From: Aquanectria penicillioides
Taxonomy: Eukaryota; Ascomycota; Sordariomycetes; Hypocreales; Nectriaceae
Direction of reading: 5' to 3'
Length of the DNA: 64,000 bases
Assembly (NCBI GenBank): GCA_003415625.1
Contig: PYIU01000004.1
Location: 1,240,001 to 1,304,000, forward strand
Shown: one piece after another, positions 35,579-46,240 of the stretch
How the letters are laid out: each line of letters opens with the position of its first letter
Numbering within the stretch: position 1 is the stretch's first letter
Program-made: the position numbers and the translations under genes
Notes under the pieces: generated by a model
Database searches by the model: none
Seen by the model: the letters and a program-made list of their open reading frames with translations, nothing else
What the model was told of the DNA's origin: nothing

Positions 35579-37215
35579 TTATTGGTACTTCTCGAGGAAC
35601 TCCTTGTGGAACTTGATGATGCTGCCAACCCACTCAGTGCCGGGAGCCAGGAAGGTGGTTCGGAAGTGGAGGGTGCCCTCCTTCTGGCCGAATCCGGAAC
35701 CGGGAACGACGCAGATACCGGTGGACTCGAGGAGGCGCATGCAGTAGAACTCGTCGGGGGTGCGGCCCTCGGCGGCAGCGGCCTCAGCGGCCTTGGCGGG
35801 CAGCTTGATGGTGGGGAAGAGGTACATGGAGCCCTGGGGAGCGCCGCACTCGACGCCCTCCATCTGCTCGAAGGCCTTGTGCAGGGCATTGGCACGCTCA
35901 CGGAGGCCGTTGAAGATGCCGTCGTACTCCTGCTTGTACAGCTCGTAGGAAGGCTCACCCTCCTTGGGGGGTTGACCATGAGCTCGACGATGCACTGGCC
36001 GAGGACGGGGGCGCAGAGCATGATGGAGACAAACTTGTAGATGTTGGCCTCAACCTCGGGGTCGAAGCCGACAAGCTCGAAGTAGCCGCCACGGTGGCCG
36101 CACTCGCCGACCATGCCCTTGGAGACACTGTGGAGGGAGGCAAGCTCGACACCGTCGTACTTGCCGGGGTTCTCCTGCTGGAGGCGGCGCAGGACGGCCT
36201 TGAAGCTGTGGAACTCGCCCTGGAAGACGTTGGTCTGGTAGACCTCGTCGGCCATGACAACCAAGTTCTCCTGGTTGGCGAAGTCAAGGACGGCACGGAT
36301 GTCCTCCTCGGGGAGAGAGGCACCGGTGGGGTTGCCGGGGTTGATGATGACGATGCATCGGACGTCAACACCGTCGGCCTTAGCCTTCTCGTACGAGCTG
36401 CGGATGGTCTCCAGGTCGGTACCCCAGTCCTTGGCCTCGTCGAGGAGGTAGGGAACGCAGGTGGCATTGATGAGGGAGAGAGTGGCAGTGTAGAGAGGGT
36501 ACTGGGGGATGGGGATGAGGATGCCGGTGTTGGGGGCGGCGCAGATGACGTGGAGGAGGGTGTTCACACCGGACGAGGCGCCGGCGGAGAGGTAGATCTT
36601 GGAGGGGTCGGCAGGGAAGCCATCACGACCTGTGTTGGAGAAGCGTCATCGGTTAGCGTGGTGCAACAAAACCAAGTCAATGGGGGTACACAGCGTGGGA
36701 AGGGGACGAAAAGAACGCAAAAAAGACTCATTGAGCATCCAATGGGCCGATGATGCGAAATAAAATCGTTGATGGTAAAGGAATAAACAAAAGAGCAAAA
36801 ACCCCCCCGAGGAAAACTCACGCTCAAGGAACTTGGCGACGCTGTCACGGATGGCGGGGACACCAGTGCTGGCACTGTAGGCACCGACAGAGCCAACCTT
36901 GCTGAGCAGGAACTTGGCGCGCTCAATGACATCGGACTTGTAGCCGAGGACGCTGATGAGCTCCTCCTCCTTCTGGAGAAGCTGGGGGTTCTCGAGGAGA
37001 CTGGCGACCTGGCGGAAGAAGGTGATGGGCTTCTGGTCGAGCTGCTGGGGGTTGCCAATGTTGGCAGAGATGACCTGGTCGAAGGGAAGGTCGGCGGCGT
37101 CGCCCCTTGCGATCTTGGCGCGGTACTCCTCAGACTTGACGGCAAGCTCGCCACGGACGGCGTACTTGGCAGCAACGACGTGCTGGTTGATGGAGTCGGC
37201 GGTCAATCGAGTCAT
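35579..37215 (-). CDS. ALT1: Alanine aminotransferase (PLP class I/II), with an apparent 1-base frame error
   Basis: Two exons: 36822-37215 and 35579-36629. The start MTRLTADSINQHVVAAKYAV has a strong AAGATGA context. Conserved blocks are DQVISANIGNPQQLDQKPIT, IYLSAGASSGVNTLLHVICA, VIINPGNPTGASLPEEDIRA and LHSVSKGMVGECGHRGGYFE, whose Lys (about residue 302) should bind pyridoxal phosphate. The frame breaks at the G-run 35966-35971: VELMVNPP must continue as KEGEPSYELYKQEYDGIF, which needs one more C on the coding strand. With it the product is 481 residues, ending TEWVGSIIKFHKEFLEKYQ. The enzyme interconverts alanine plus 2-oxoglutarate with pyruvate plus glutamate. An in-frame upstream segment (to about 37343) contains PRHRNFSSQQPAK and may be part of a mitochondrial form made from an upstream exon. 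Confidence 0.93.
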
Positions 37216-38313
37216 CTTGGCGGGTTGCTGGGAAGAAAAGTTGCGATGGCGGGGTTGCAAAGAGAGAAGTGAAGTGTTTGGCGGGGTAGCAGATGTGGAC
37301 GACGCGGGTCGCGGGGTAGCAGTGGTAAAAGTACTACCTGGTAAAAAGAACAAGTCGGACGAGTTAGCAACAAAATCACACAATGCCGCGATTGAAATCA
37401 ATGACTAAAAGGTGCAGCACAATCTCGGGCCACCGAGGTACCCCAATGGCTTTTTTAATTTGGATTTTGGAGAGCAAGGGCGTGACAATCACGAGCAATG
37501 CGTGGAGGGAGCGAGACAAACGCCCGTGCCAGAGATAACAATGGCAGGTCGAGATAGTGGCAGCACGGTGTCCGTGGGGGAGAGAGAGGGAGGCAGAGTG
37601 TATGCGTGTAAGGCGTGGGTGGGGAGAACACACTTGAGGATGGTTTATGCTCGATCGAGGGGTGACACTTCAAAACCCGAGGATGGAGGAGGAGGACGAC
37701 AGGGACGAGAGAACAGGAGGACAAGACAAGACAGAATAGAGGAGAAGAAAGAAAAGGAAAAACAGGAAGCGGATGAGGGGGATAACACGGGTTCTAGTAG
37801 GAAGCAGAAACAGCCTTCCTTGGGCGCGAAGACGCAGTGCCGTCGACACCACCGGGCCACCGACAACCACCGACACCACCCTCGGCGTTGGCAACCGCAG
37901 GGTCGGATGGGGACCCGGGTGGGCTGCAGTGGTGCTAGAGTGCTCCAGACAGACGACAAAAATCAGCGCATTTTGGTCGTGACCGCCTGACGCGAGACGA
38001 TTCGAGGTGAGGCGAGACAAGACGATTCAAAGGGCGCAGTTCCGCAACGACCACGTAGCGGCCTCAGTTCCCCCCATTGCACGTTGCACGATGCGCTTTG
38101 CACCTTGTCTGTTGCCTGTTTCTGCTCTCCCCGTTTGGGGTCCCCCGATTTTTGCGGCCCCCCCGGCCGTCTCCAGCCATGCCATCACCTCAGTTCAGGG
38201 AGGCGGAAGGGGGGGGGGGTGGGAAGGGAAGGGGAAGGGGAACGAGGCTTCAGGGCCGGGCGTCCTTTTCGCGGCGGCGCATGTGGGTATGGCATGGGGG
38301 AACATGGGTGTGG

Positions 38314-38356
38314 GATGTGGATGGGGATGTGGATGGGGATGTGGATGTGGGATGTG
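38314..38356. repeat. GATGTGGATGGG tandem repeat
   Basis: Three to four 12-bp units (GATGTGGATGGG) degenerate at the ends, preceded by a G-run and GGAAGGGGAA units at about 38210-38240. Confidence 0.8.
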
Positions 38357-40202
38357 CGTGATGGAGGGACGGACTGACATGGGACAAGGCACTGGGGAGA
38401 CGACAGAATTATTGCTGTCGAGAAGGTCCGGCCCGGATCCCCGGAAAACCACGACAAAGGTGAACAGGGGACATTGTCATGATGATGACGATCAGGTATG
38501 ATGAATAGAAACAAGGCTGCCACCGCGGGAGTGCCCCTTGTCACCGGCCACCGGCCATGGTCCGGGGGAGGAAAATGGGGGAATGGGCAGAGGAGGGGGA
38601 GGCGAGAGGGGGGGGGTGTGCAAATTGATAGACTGATAACAGTCACAGCGATGAGGGACAGGTTGATGGTGGTCCTAGCCAACTGCAGCAACCAGAGGAA
38701 AAAAAACCCCATACGGACGACTCTCAGAAGAAACAACAACATCAATGGATGCATCGCAGTCCTCCTTCTCGGTCGGTTTCTCCCGACGCCGAAGGTGCCT
38801 GGCTCTAGTCGTCACATGGGGTCGGCTTCCGCCGGGACGGAGACGGTACTAATAGAATAGCCCCTCCTCCTTCTCCTCGCCCTCCACCACCACCTCCAAC
38901 GCGAAACTTTGGGTTGCGGCGAGTGGTGAGAGTGTGCGAGAGAGAGTGAGAGTCCGGCCGCTTGTGAGTGGACGATTGACACCCCAAGCAAGCAGACGGC
39001 TGAAAGGAATGGAGCGTGGGAGTGGGAATCGGAGAATCTGGGCAGGGGAAAAAAGCATCATGGGAATGGAGGCTAATGCTTCGTAGCTTGAAGATGGGCC
39101 ATGTGCAGATTGCAGCGTGCAGAAATGCAGCAGCATCATGCAGCCTGTGAACTGAGATCCAATCGAACGCCTTTGCGCGTGTGCGAGATCTCGCGGCGCG
39201 GCGCGGCGGGCGGTGGTGCGACGGTATCTCGGGAGTTCTGCTTAACGCCTTCTCGCTCGTCGCTCACCTCCGCTCTCTGCATCTAGCTCTCCCGCCGTGT
39301 CGGGACCGGCCCGGACATACAGATGGAGCGCGCGTCGTATCGCAGCCTCCGGAGACGGTGGTTGGTGTTTGGGGCTTTTTTTTTTTATGGTGGGAAGGGG
39401 AGTTGAGCCGGTCTCTCGTCGTTTCCCCTCTGGGACCGCCATTATCATTGCCCCTCACGAAATCATAAAGGCACATGCTGTCTGGGTCTCTCTCCCAAAG
39501 ACAAGACGAATTGACCACGAAAAAAAAAAAGAAAGAAGGAAAGAATCCTTTGGATATTACGCACCTTTGGCAGCTCCAGTGGGGCTCCATTGACTCGTCC
39601 ATCGCCGGCCGGTGATCGTGTTACTCGATGGCGGTTGGCATCGCACCGCCTTGCCGAAGGCGGCTGCTGAAGATGCGGGGGTGCGACTGCGACTGGCCAA
39701 CATTGCCGTATTAGTTTGCTCCTTGTTAATGTATGTGTATGTACGGCAAGGTAGGTAGCCGGTAAGGCGAAGCGAGTTGACGAGATTGGTGCGGCTTGGC
39801 GGATGAGACGCCAGTTGCGACGATCGTATGGTTTTTCGCGGCTCAAGAGTTTCCCGATTAGGTGGCCGCAACAGAATGGAAGCCCAGAAGATGCTCAACC
39901 GTCGGTTTTCCTAGGCACACTAGAAAGAGGAACAGAGAGAGGTAGGTTGAGGGAAGGGGGGGAGGGGCCGATTGAGCTAGTAATAGGCTCTCCGTGGGAA
40001 ATATTGGTGCGAAGCGGAGAAGTCAATTTGTCCCTATGCTGCGAGGGGAGGCGAGGCGAATCAAGTCGGGTCGAGTCGAGTTGAGTCGAGTCTAGGGGAG
40101 GAGGGGTTGGGTGGTTGTGACCAGACGGCGACTGCTGTGCGGAGTGCTGTGGATAAACTCGCTGGCAACGGAGTAGGAACACCGTGGAGGCTACTTCGTA
40201 GG

Positions 40203-40238
40203 TGGGTATGGGTATGGGTATGGGGATGGAGATGGAGA
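40203..40238. repeat. GGGTAT / GGAGAT hexanucleotide array
   Basis: Three GGGTAT units followed by GGGGAT and GGAGAT variants. The unit is not the canonical fungal telomere repeat TTAGGG. Confidence 0.8.
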
Positions 40239-41159
40239 GGATTTGTGTATGGGTGTCGACAGTTGACAATGACCCCGTGACCGATGCGAATGGATGCTGC
40301 GAGCCACAGAATTGATAAGAAGCAAACAGAGCGGGGAAGGGGTGCAGTATGTGGCCGTTGATGTGTATGCGGTATACTGTATCTGTATGCAAATGTGCAA
40401 TGCCAATGCCGTTGATGCAGTGGGATCGAGAAACGTGGTGCACTGCTGCCGGCCAGTGGTTACGCCGGGAGATTCAGCAACTCGGGGAACCGTCGGTAGT
40501 GCAACGATGGACGCAGAAGGTGCCGGCGTAATCTTTATATCGCTTCCCGCGGACAAGGGCTCTCGTCTCTCGTCTCCCATCGCTTGTCTGCTGCGAAGCG
40601 CAGTAGCGCCCCGTCTCCGGAGGGTCTCACCTCATCTCGCAATCCTCCCGTACACCAAAAACGAGTCACCGCCAAGTGCCTGGCCTCCGATGCAGGCCCG
40701 GGAATGGGGAATGCCGGGTCCTGTTCTAGGCAAAGCTTCAATCTGCTATGGGAAAATACAGTAAGGTATGGCATGGCCCCTCAACAAATCCCTCCGAAAT
40801 GTCGTCCGGTGTGCTGTACTATGCACCGCGCTTGGGTACCTTGCGCAGATCTATCTTTTCATTTCCCTATCACAATAATGCTCATGTCTGGCTGCTGACA
40901 ACCTGTCTTCCCATTGGCCAATCAAGTCAAACTAATTGCGCTGCAAGCTGCCCGCTTCTCAACGTCTGCACAATCAATCCATGGTCCACTTTGCCCTTGC
41001 CTATCCCATCCCTGCACAAGCACAAAAATCACATCTCCACGGCACCACGTTTATCCGATCACCGATCACCTCAAGCTTGGAAATTTACGAACCATCCCAA
41101 CATGTGCCATCTCGCGATATACGCCCATTGATCCATCATCAATAACTAGCTCGCCCAAC

Positions 41160-41474
41160 ATGGCAAAGAAGGGTACGTTCATCTCGCTGCTTTCCTTCTC
41201 TCCTTCAGTTATCCGCGAACAATCCGCTGACTCAATTCAACACCGCAGCTAAGGCTCGTCTGGTGCACGTGCGCCTCATTTCCATGGCCATGACGGGCTT
41301 CTTTTACACCTTTAAGCGTCCCAGAACCTCACCCATGATGAGCATGTTAAAATACGACCCAATTGGTACGAGAAAACCCCTTTCGATCCATATTATCCGA
41401 CCTTTAACTAACCCTGTGCCCCCTTTGCAGTTCGCAAGAAGGTCTTGTTCCTTGAGACCAAGAAAAGGAAATGA
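41160..41474 (+). CDS. MRPL39: Mitochondrial large-subunit ribosomal protein bL33m
   Basis: Three exons: 41160-41172, 41249-41365 and 41431-41474, giving 57 residues. The 13-base first exon encodes MAKK plus one base. The protein reads [20 protein letters not shown], then [20 protein letters not shown], then [17 protein letters not shown]. This is the bL33 pattern: a basic start, the central Phe/Tyr/Thr-x-K segment, the K-x-D-P-x-x-R-K-x-V-x-F-x-E core and a Lys-rich end. It would be part of the mitochondrial 54S ribosomal subunit (yeast Mrpl39). Splice phases agree at both introns. The gene is so short and split that simple ORF scanning misses it. Only 496 bp separate it from the convergent coiled-coil gene. 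Confidence 0.93.
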
Positions 41475-41970
41475 AACCCGCCAATTGTGGCACGATACCG
41501 ATTTGACCCATCAAGAAAAGCTGGACACGGCGGACGCCTGGATAGGCTGCAAGAGATGGCTTCCTTCTCCGCGCCTTTCGCCCCCTTGTAACACTACACG
41601 AAGAGCACTGTTGGAGTTTGGGTCTACGACGTCTTCGCTCTGCGCGATGCGAATGTACATGTACAACACACAAACAATACACCCTCATGACCTGGTTATG
41701 TCTTTTTAGGATATCGCCCTCAGAACTACTCTCAATTGTGAAATAGCAAGCTGTGCAGAGTAGTCTCGACTATGTCTGCTAAACATACAAAGGCACTAAT
41801 GTACCGAGCAAATCCCCAGAGTTCTCCCACCATATCATCCCAAATCGTCCACCAAAACATCTCTGGAGCAACCGCTCGCTGATTCCACGTGTTTTCTGCA
41901 TCAATGGATTCTAAGGTCCATTGAATATCCGTTTTCATGTACCCACCGGCGCCCCGCCAACGTCTGGACA
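41475..41970. other. Convergent 3' region between bL33m and the coiled-coil gene
   Basis: Holds both 3' UTRs. An 84-codon minus-strand frame (41732-41986) overlaps the end of the coiled-coil gene; it is Trp-rich but has no recognisable family and is not called. Confidence 0.5.
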
Positions 41971-44900
41971 TTAGTTGTCCTTGCATGAATATGTCCGAAA
42001 GACACGCGGCCTCTTGATGTTCTGGAATTGTGGTGTTGGATTTTCCATTTCTGGAAGTGTTTGAGAAAGGTTGTCTTCCGTCTTCATTTTTTTGGCATCA
42101 GTCTCCTGTGTGTCTTCCAAAAGTGGAACGGTACGCTTCTGCCGTGTGCCCACACGACAGGTGTTTGCTTCAAGTTCTCTCTCACAGTCTGTGAACACTG
42201 GGAGGCCTCTGTTGCTGGATACTGGCCTTGACTGAACAAAACTGGTCCGAATTTGTTCAATCATCCCTTTGTTTGCATTGGTGGCTGCTAAACTGGGTCT
42301 CCCCATGACTGGCCTGTTGTACTGACTATGATTTGATGGCGCCCTATTCAATTGCGTTTCTGGCCCCGACTCATGGCTGTTTGCTGCTGGTAATCTTAGA
42401 ATTGAACGCGGCACCGCTGCCTCCCGTCTTCGTCGCTGCTCTTGCTCAATAGAGGGGGGTGGGGATGGTGAGGTGGTATTCCCTCGTGGACTGTAGACAG
42501 TGACCTTTCGACGATGGCTTTCATCGCGGCATGCGGTGGCATTTCTGAAGTCCCACAAATCCATCAATTCCTTTTGGGATTCGGTAGCTACTGGATCTGT
42601 ATCGAGAGCCGGGGCAGCCTTGTCTATTTTGTCCTCATTGGCTGCTTCCTGTGTGCTGGGGCCTGAATCCTCCAACTTAAGGTTGCCTGCTAGATGTTGG
42701 TTGACCCAGACATGCTCTGCCTGAAGATAGGCGGCTGTTGAATTTATCATCTGGTTGACCTCAAGCATATTCTGGAATGACGCCTCCACGCTCTCCAGTT
42801 GGGGCAATCTCTTGCTGAGGGCCTCGATTTGAGCCTTCAAGAGATCAATGCAGTCAATGTCCTGTTTCCACCTGTCCCGAAGACTCCTTGTTGCTTGAGC
42901 TTCGGCTTCTAGTTGAGTAAGCTGCTCTCGGAGATTCGCTACCGTTCTTTGCTCCTGATCTAAAGCTTGGTGTAGTGTAGTGGGTGCAAAGCCACTGGAC
43001 GAGGCGGCCTCTAATTTTTCCTTCATCTCGTCGATACGGGCTTCCAATGAACTATGAATACCCTGTGAATGAGAGAGCGCCTGTTCAGACCTGGTTCGCT
43101 CATCATTGAATCCGTTCGTAAGAGTATTTTGAATCGCCGAAATGGTGTCCTGCATATGCTTTTTTGCTTCTTCATCACTCTGCAGGATGATTTCTTTCAT
43201 AGCTTCAATCTTATTCCCGTATTCGCTAGCCGTAGATTGAAGGTTTTTCTTAAGAGCACTGATTGCGGATTCTCGGGCTTCGAATTGCCGAACGATCTCA
43301 TCCCGGAGGGAGCCCTCAACCCCCCCCTTCAGGGCATCTTCGTAAGATAGCTCCATGTTAACCATTCTGGCATCAATTTGAGAAAGAATAGCAAGTAAGT
43401 CCTGGCGCTTCTCAGCATCATCCTGTCGATTCTGATCCTGTGTCAACTTTTCATCCTCCATCCGCTTTTTAATACCCCCAATCTGAGTATTGATATCATC
43501 TCTGAGCTCTCTTGTAGACTTCTCTGCGCGAGTTTGCCCAGAGATAGCGGTGAGGACAAAGGGCAGGATCCTAATATTAAATTTAGCGAGATTGGTGGTC
43601 AGAATGGTAGAGCATACATACTTGGAAACGATGTTCTCTTCTATTTTCTCAATGGTCTGTTCGAACCCCATGCACACTGCGGCGGGACTTGCAGAGCTGT
43701 TTAGTTGCTCCATTAGAGTGTCCAGCCTTTAGAAGTTAGCCTGGATCGAGATTAGAAGGCAACCACTACACTCACTTGGATGAAATTTCAGTATTGAGGT
43801 TGAATTGATCTTGGTAGTGAGTTTCGCGTTTCGTGTTGGCCTCAGACAACGATTGGACCTGAGAGGCTACCTTATCGATCAAGAGTTGCAGCGTTGCCTG
43901 CTCCTCGATCCGAGTATGAAGCCCGGTTGCGCGCTCTCTCTCACGAGCGAGTTCCTCTTCTTGATGCTTTAATTTTACTTCCAATTGAGACAAGATTTGG
44001 TTTTCTAAACAAAGATTAGCTAAGTTTGTGATCAAAGACAATGCGTGGCAAGTACTTACTCTGCCTACAGTCCTCGTCTGCTTGGTTGCGAAACTGTTCA
44101 AAACAGCCCTTTAGCTCCTCGCGTTTTTGGAGGCTAGTCTTGAGTGCTTCATCGATTACTTTGGCATCAGCAGCACGCCTCTTTCTCTCCTCCTCTAGTT
44201 CACTTTTAGTTTCTTCAAGACCTTTTATGGATCGCGTAAATAGCGATTGCTGTTCCGCAATCGCTTCATTCAACTTTGTCCGATAAGTGCGACACTTTTC
44301 CTTGAGCCCCGCAGCATGCTGCTTCGACTCACCCAACTGGTTCTGCAATGTATCGATCTCACCGCTGAGGCGCTGATTCTCGTTGACGGCCTGATGGTTC
44401 AGAGTTTCCAACTCCTCGCAACGAGAGTGGGTCTGTTGGACTTGAGTTTCCTTCTCCTTCACAATATCCAGTGTCGCATGCAATTTTTCTTCTTGGTGAT
44501 TGAGCTCTTCGTAAAGTTGCTCTATCTCCCATGTTGCTTCTCGTCTCTCCTCCTCAGAAATCTGGATGCACTCATTCCAGTATTGCGCGACATGATGCAT
44601 AGCTTCTTTTCTACGCTCTGGATCGGGTCGACTTCGATGTTTGTGAATTGCAGACCGCTTCCGGGAAATATTGCTGGTCCTCGATTGAGAACGGCCCGGT
44701 ATTTGAGGAGTTTTTTTCTTTTGATGGGAGCTATTCAATGGGCGGCTGGGCATTCGCTGCCGATTCTCACTAAGCTGCCGATGAGCGGATCTTGGAGTTT
44801 GAGGGGTAGGTCCTTCCAAGTCGCCACATGTGCTTGAGGGTGAAGCATGTTGCCGAGTATCACTATTGCACTCTTTGATAGGCAATGGCAATTTCAAACC

Positions 44901-45713
44901 CTCCAGGATTTCTGCCAAGAGGTATGTGAGAAGCTTGGTAAACAAAAACCACATAAACTTACCTTGGACTGGAGTTGATCTTGGATTGGGTTTGGATAGC
45001 TCAAACGCTGTTTTGGGGCAGGTTGAAGTTGAGGCCTCGGCTTCTGTTCCAATTTCGTGTAATGGAAGTAGAGTATTGATTTGACAGTATTGGTTCTCAA
45101 TCTGAGGCACTACCACCCTGGATAAGTGCGCTGTATTGTCCGGGATGACCAGCTGGGAATGCGAGGATGACTTGGGTGCCTTTCGGGCATAAACGATCTC
45201 ACAAGACCCACCCTGATTGTTGTATTCTGAGCTTGCCAACGGATCTGGGCTACTATTTTTATTAACTGAGGAAGGTTTGTTGGAAGAGGGATGTCCCAGT
45301 AAGCCTAACTCAGGAAGATCCAGTGGTGCGTTTGTATGGTGGGTTGGTGGAATTTTTGTACGCGTTTGCGAACCTGGCGCATTTCCATGTGAAATATTGG
45401 AGCGTCGTAAAAAATGAGGTGACTCTTCAGAAGTTTGAGGTGGTTGATTGGGTCGTTGAGAAAATTGTCCAGGGCGAGGTGGTTGTTTAACCGTCCAGCT
45501 AAAACCTTCTGCAAGCGCTGTCTCGGAGACTTCTTCCTTGGCAATTGAGAACTTCTTTGAAGTTGGGGTAATGAAGGAAGACGAATTCGCGGTTTGTGAG
45601 TCTGGGATCACAGAAAGTAGTCGATCAAAATCTCTTTCGTCGATGATGTGTCCGAATGATGCTACACTGCCAGCTTTCGAGGAGGTGGAACCTGGACTCG
45701 AGGAGGGCGCCAT
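41971..45713 (-). CDS. Large coiled-coil protein of unknown function
   Basis: Five exons with consistent phases: 44963-45713, 44060-44911, 43776-44004, 43622-43726 and 41971-43570, giving 1178 residues. The N-terminal 370 residues or so are Ser/Pro-rich and disordered, starting MAPSSSPGSTSSKAGSVASF. A basic patch (SRTSNISRKRSAIHKHRSRP) precedes very long coiled coils, roughly residues 370-800 (EREATWEIEQLYEEL-type heptads, then LARERERATGLHTRIEEQ). A second coil runs past SLRDEIVRQFEAR and QDTISAIQNTLTNGF to about residue 850. The C-terminus is disordered with basic clusters (TRQKRTVPLLE, NIKRPRVFRTYS). I do not recognise the family. The architecture resembles meiotic axis/central-element or spindle-pole coiled-coil proteins of sordariomycetes, but that is only an analogy. 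Two of its introns are 51 bp and lack stops in frame. Confidence 0.75.
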
Positions 45714-46240
45714 CGCGACAGGTTCGCAAAATAGGGATCGTAAAACCACGATTAGAAATGGAAAGGGAAGATTTGGAAACGGGCTGGGATATATTTAGAT
45801 AGAGCTTGGCGAGAGAACCTCCCATCAGCTATCCACTCATGGAGTCTGATGGTGGTGAAGTTCTCTTTGCCAGTAAGAAATTGCAGGCATCTCAAGTGAC
45901 GGAAAAGAAGAATAAAAAGACAGAAGAAGGAAAGGGACTTGGTGACTCTTCCAGGAACCTGAAAGTGGGAGAAGGAGCGATGAGAAAGACTGGAGCGAGG
46001 AAGGTCCAAGGCGGCGAGTCGCGGCAATCGCAGCACCTTGATCCAACAGGTGCCTACCTAACCCAAGTCCTGCCTCAAGGACCACAGCGGATCCGACCTT
46101 TTGCCACTACGTCAAATAAAACCTGGTGACATTACAATGAAATTTTGTTTTATGGGATTGTGTTATTCGATTGCGGCGGATTACTATCATCCCGGTCCAA
46201 ACCCCAGTTTCCTTGTCTTCACCAGTGCTAATCAACATTT
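45714..46240. other. Spacer between coiled-coil gene promoter and DUF3604 pseudogene
   Basis: Promoter and leader of the coiled-coil gene; no gene recognised. Confidence 0.6.

Larger units (their letters stand above)
37216..41159. other. Long gene-free divergent region between ALT and bL33m
   Basis: About 3.9 kb without a supported gene. It contains promoter and leader sequence of both neighbours and dense low-complexity DNA: GATGTG/GGG repeats, a GGGTAT array, GTCGAG repeats near 40065-40090 and several A- and T-runs. Long frames on both strands are low-complexity. Confidence 0.55.

Noticed and set aside
40203..40238. GGGTAT array as an interstitial telomere
   Set aside because: The unit does not match TTAGGG and it grades into GGAGAT; simple microsatellite.
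41732..41986. 84-codon minus-strand frame, Trp-rich
   Set aside because: No family similarity, overlaps the end of the coiled-coil gene, and no splice links it to a gene.
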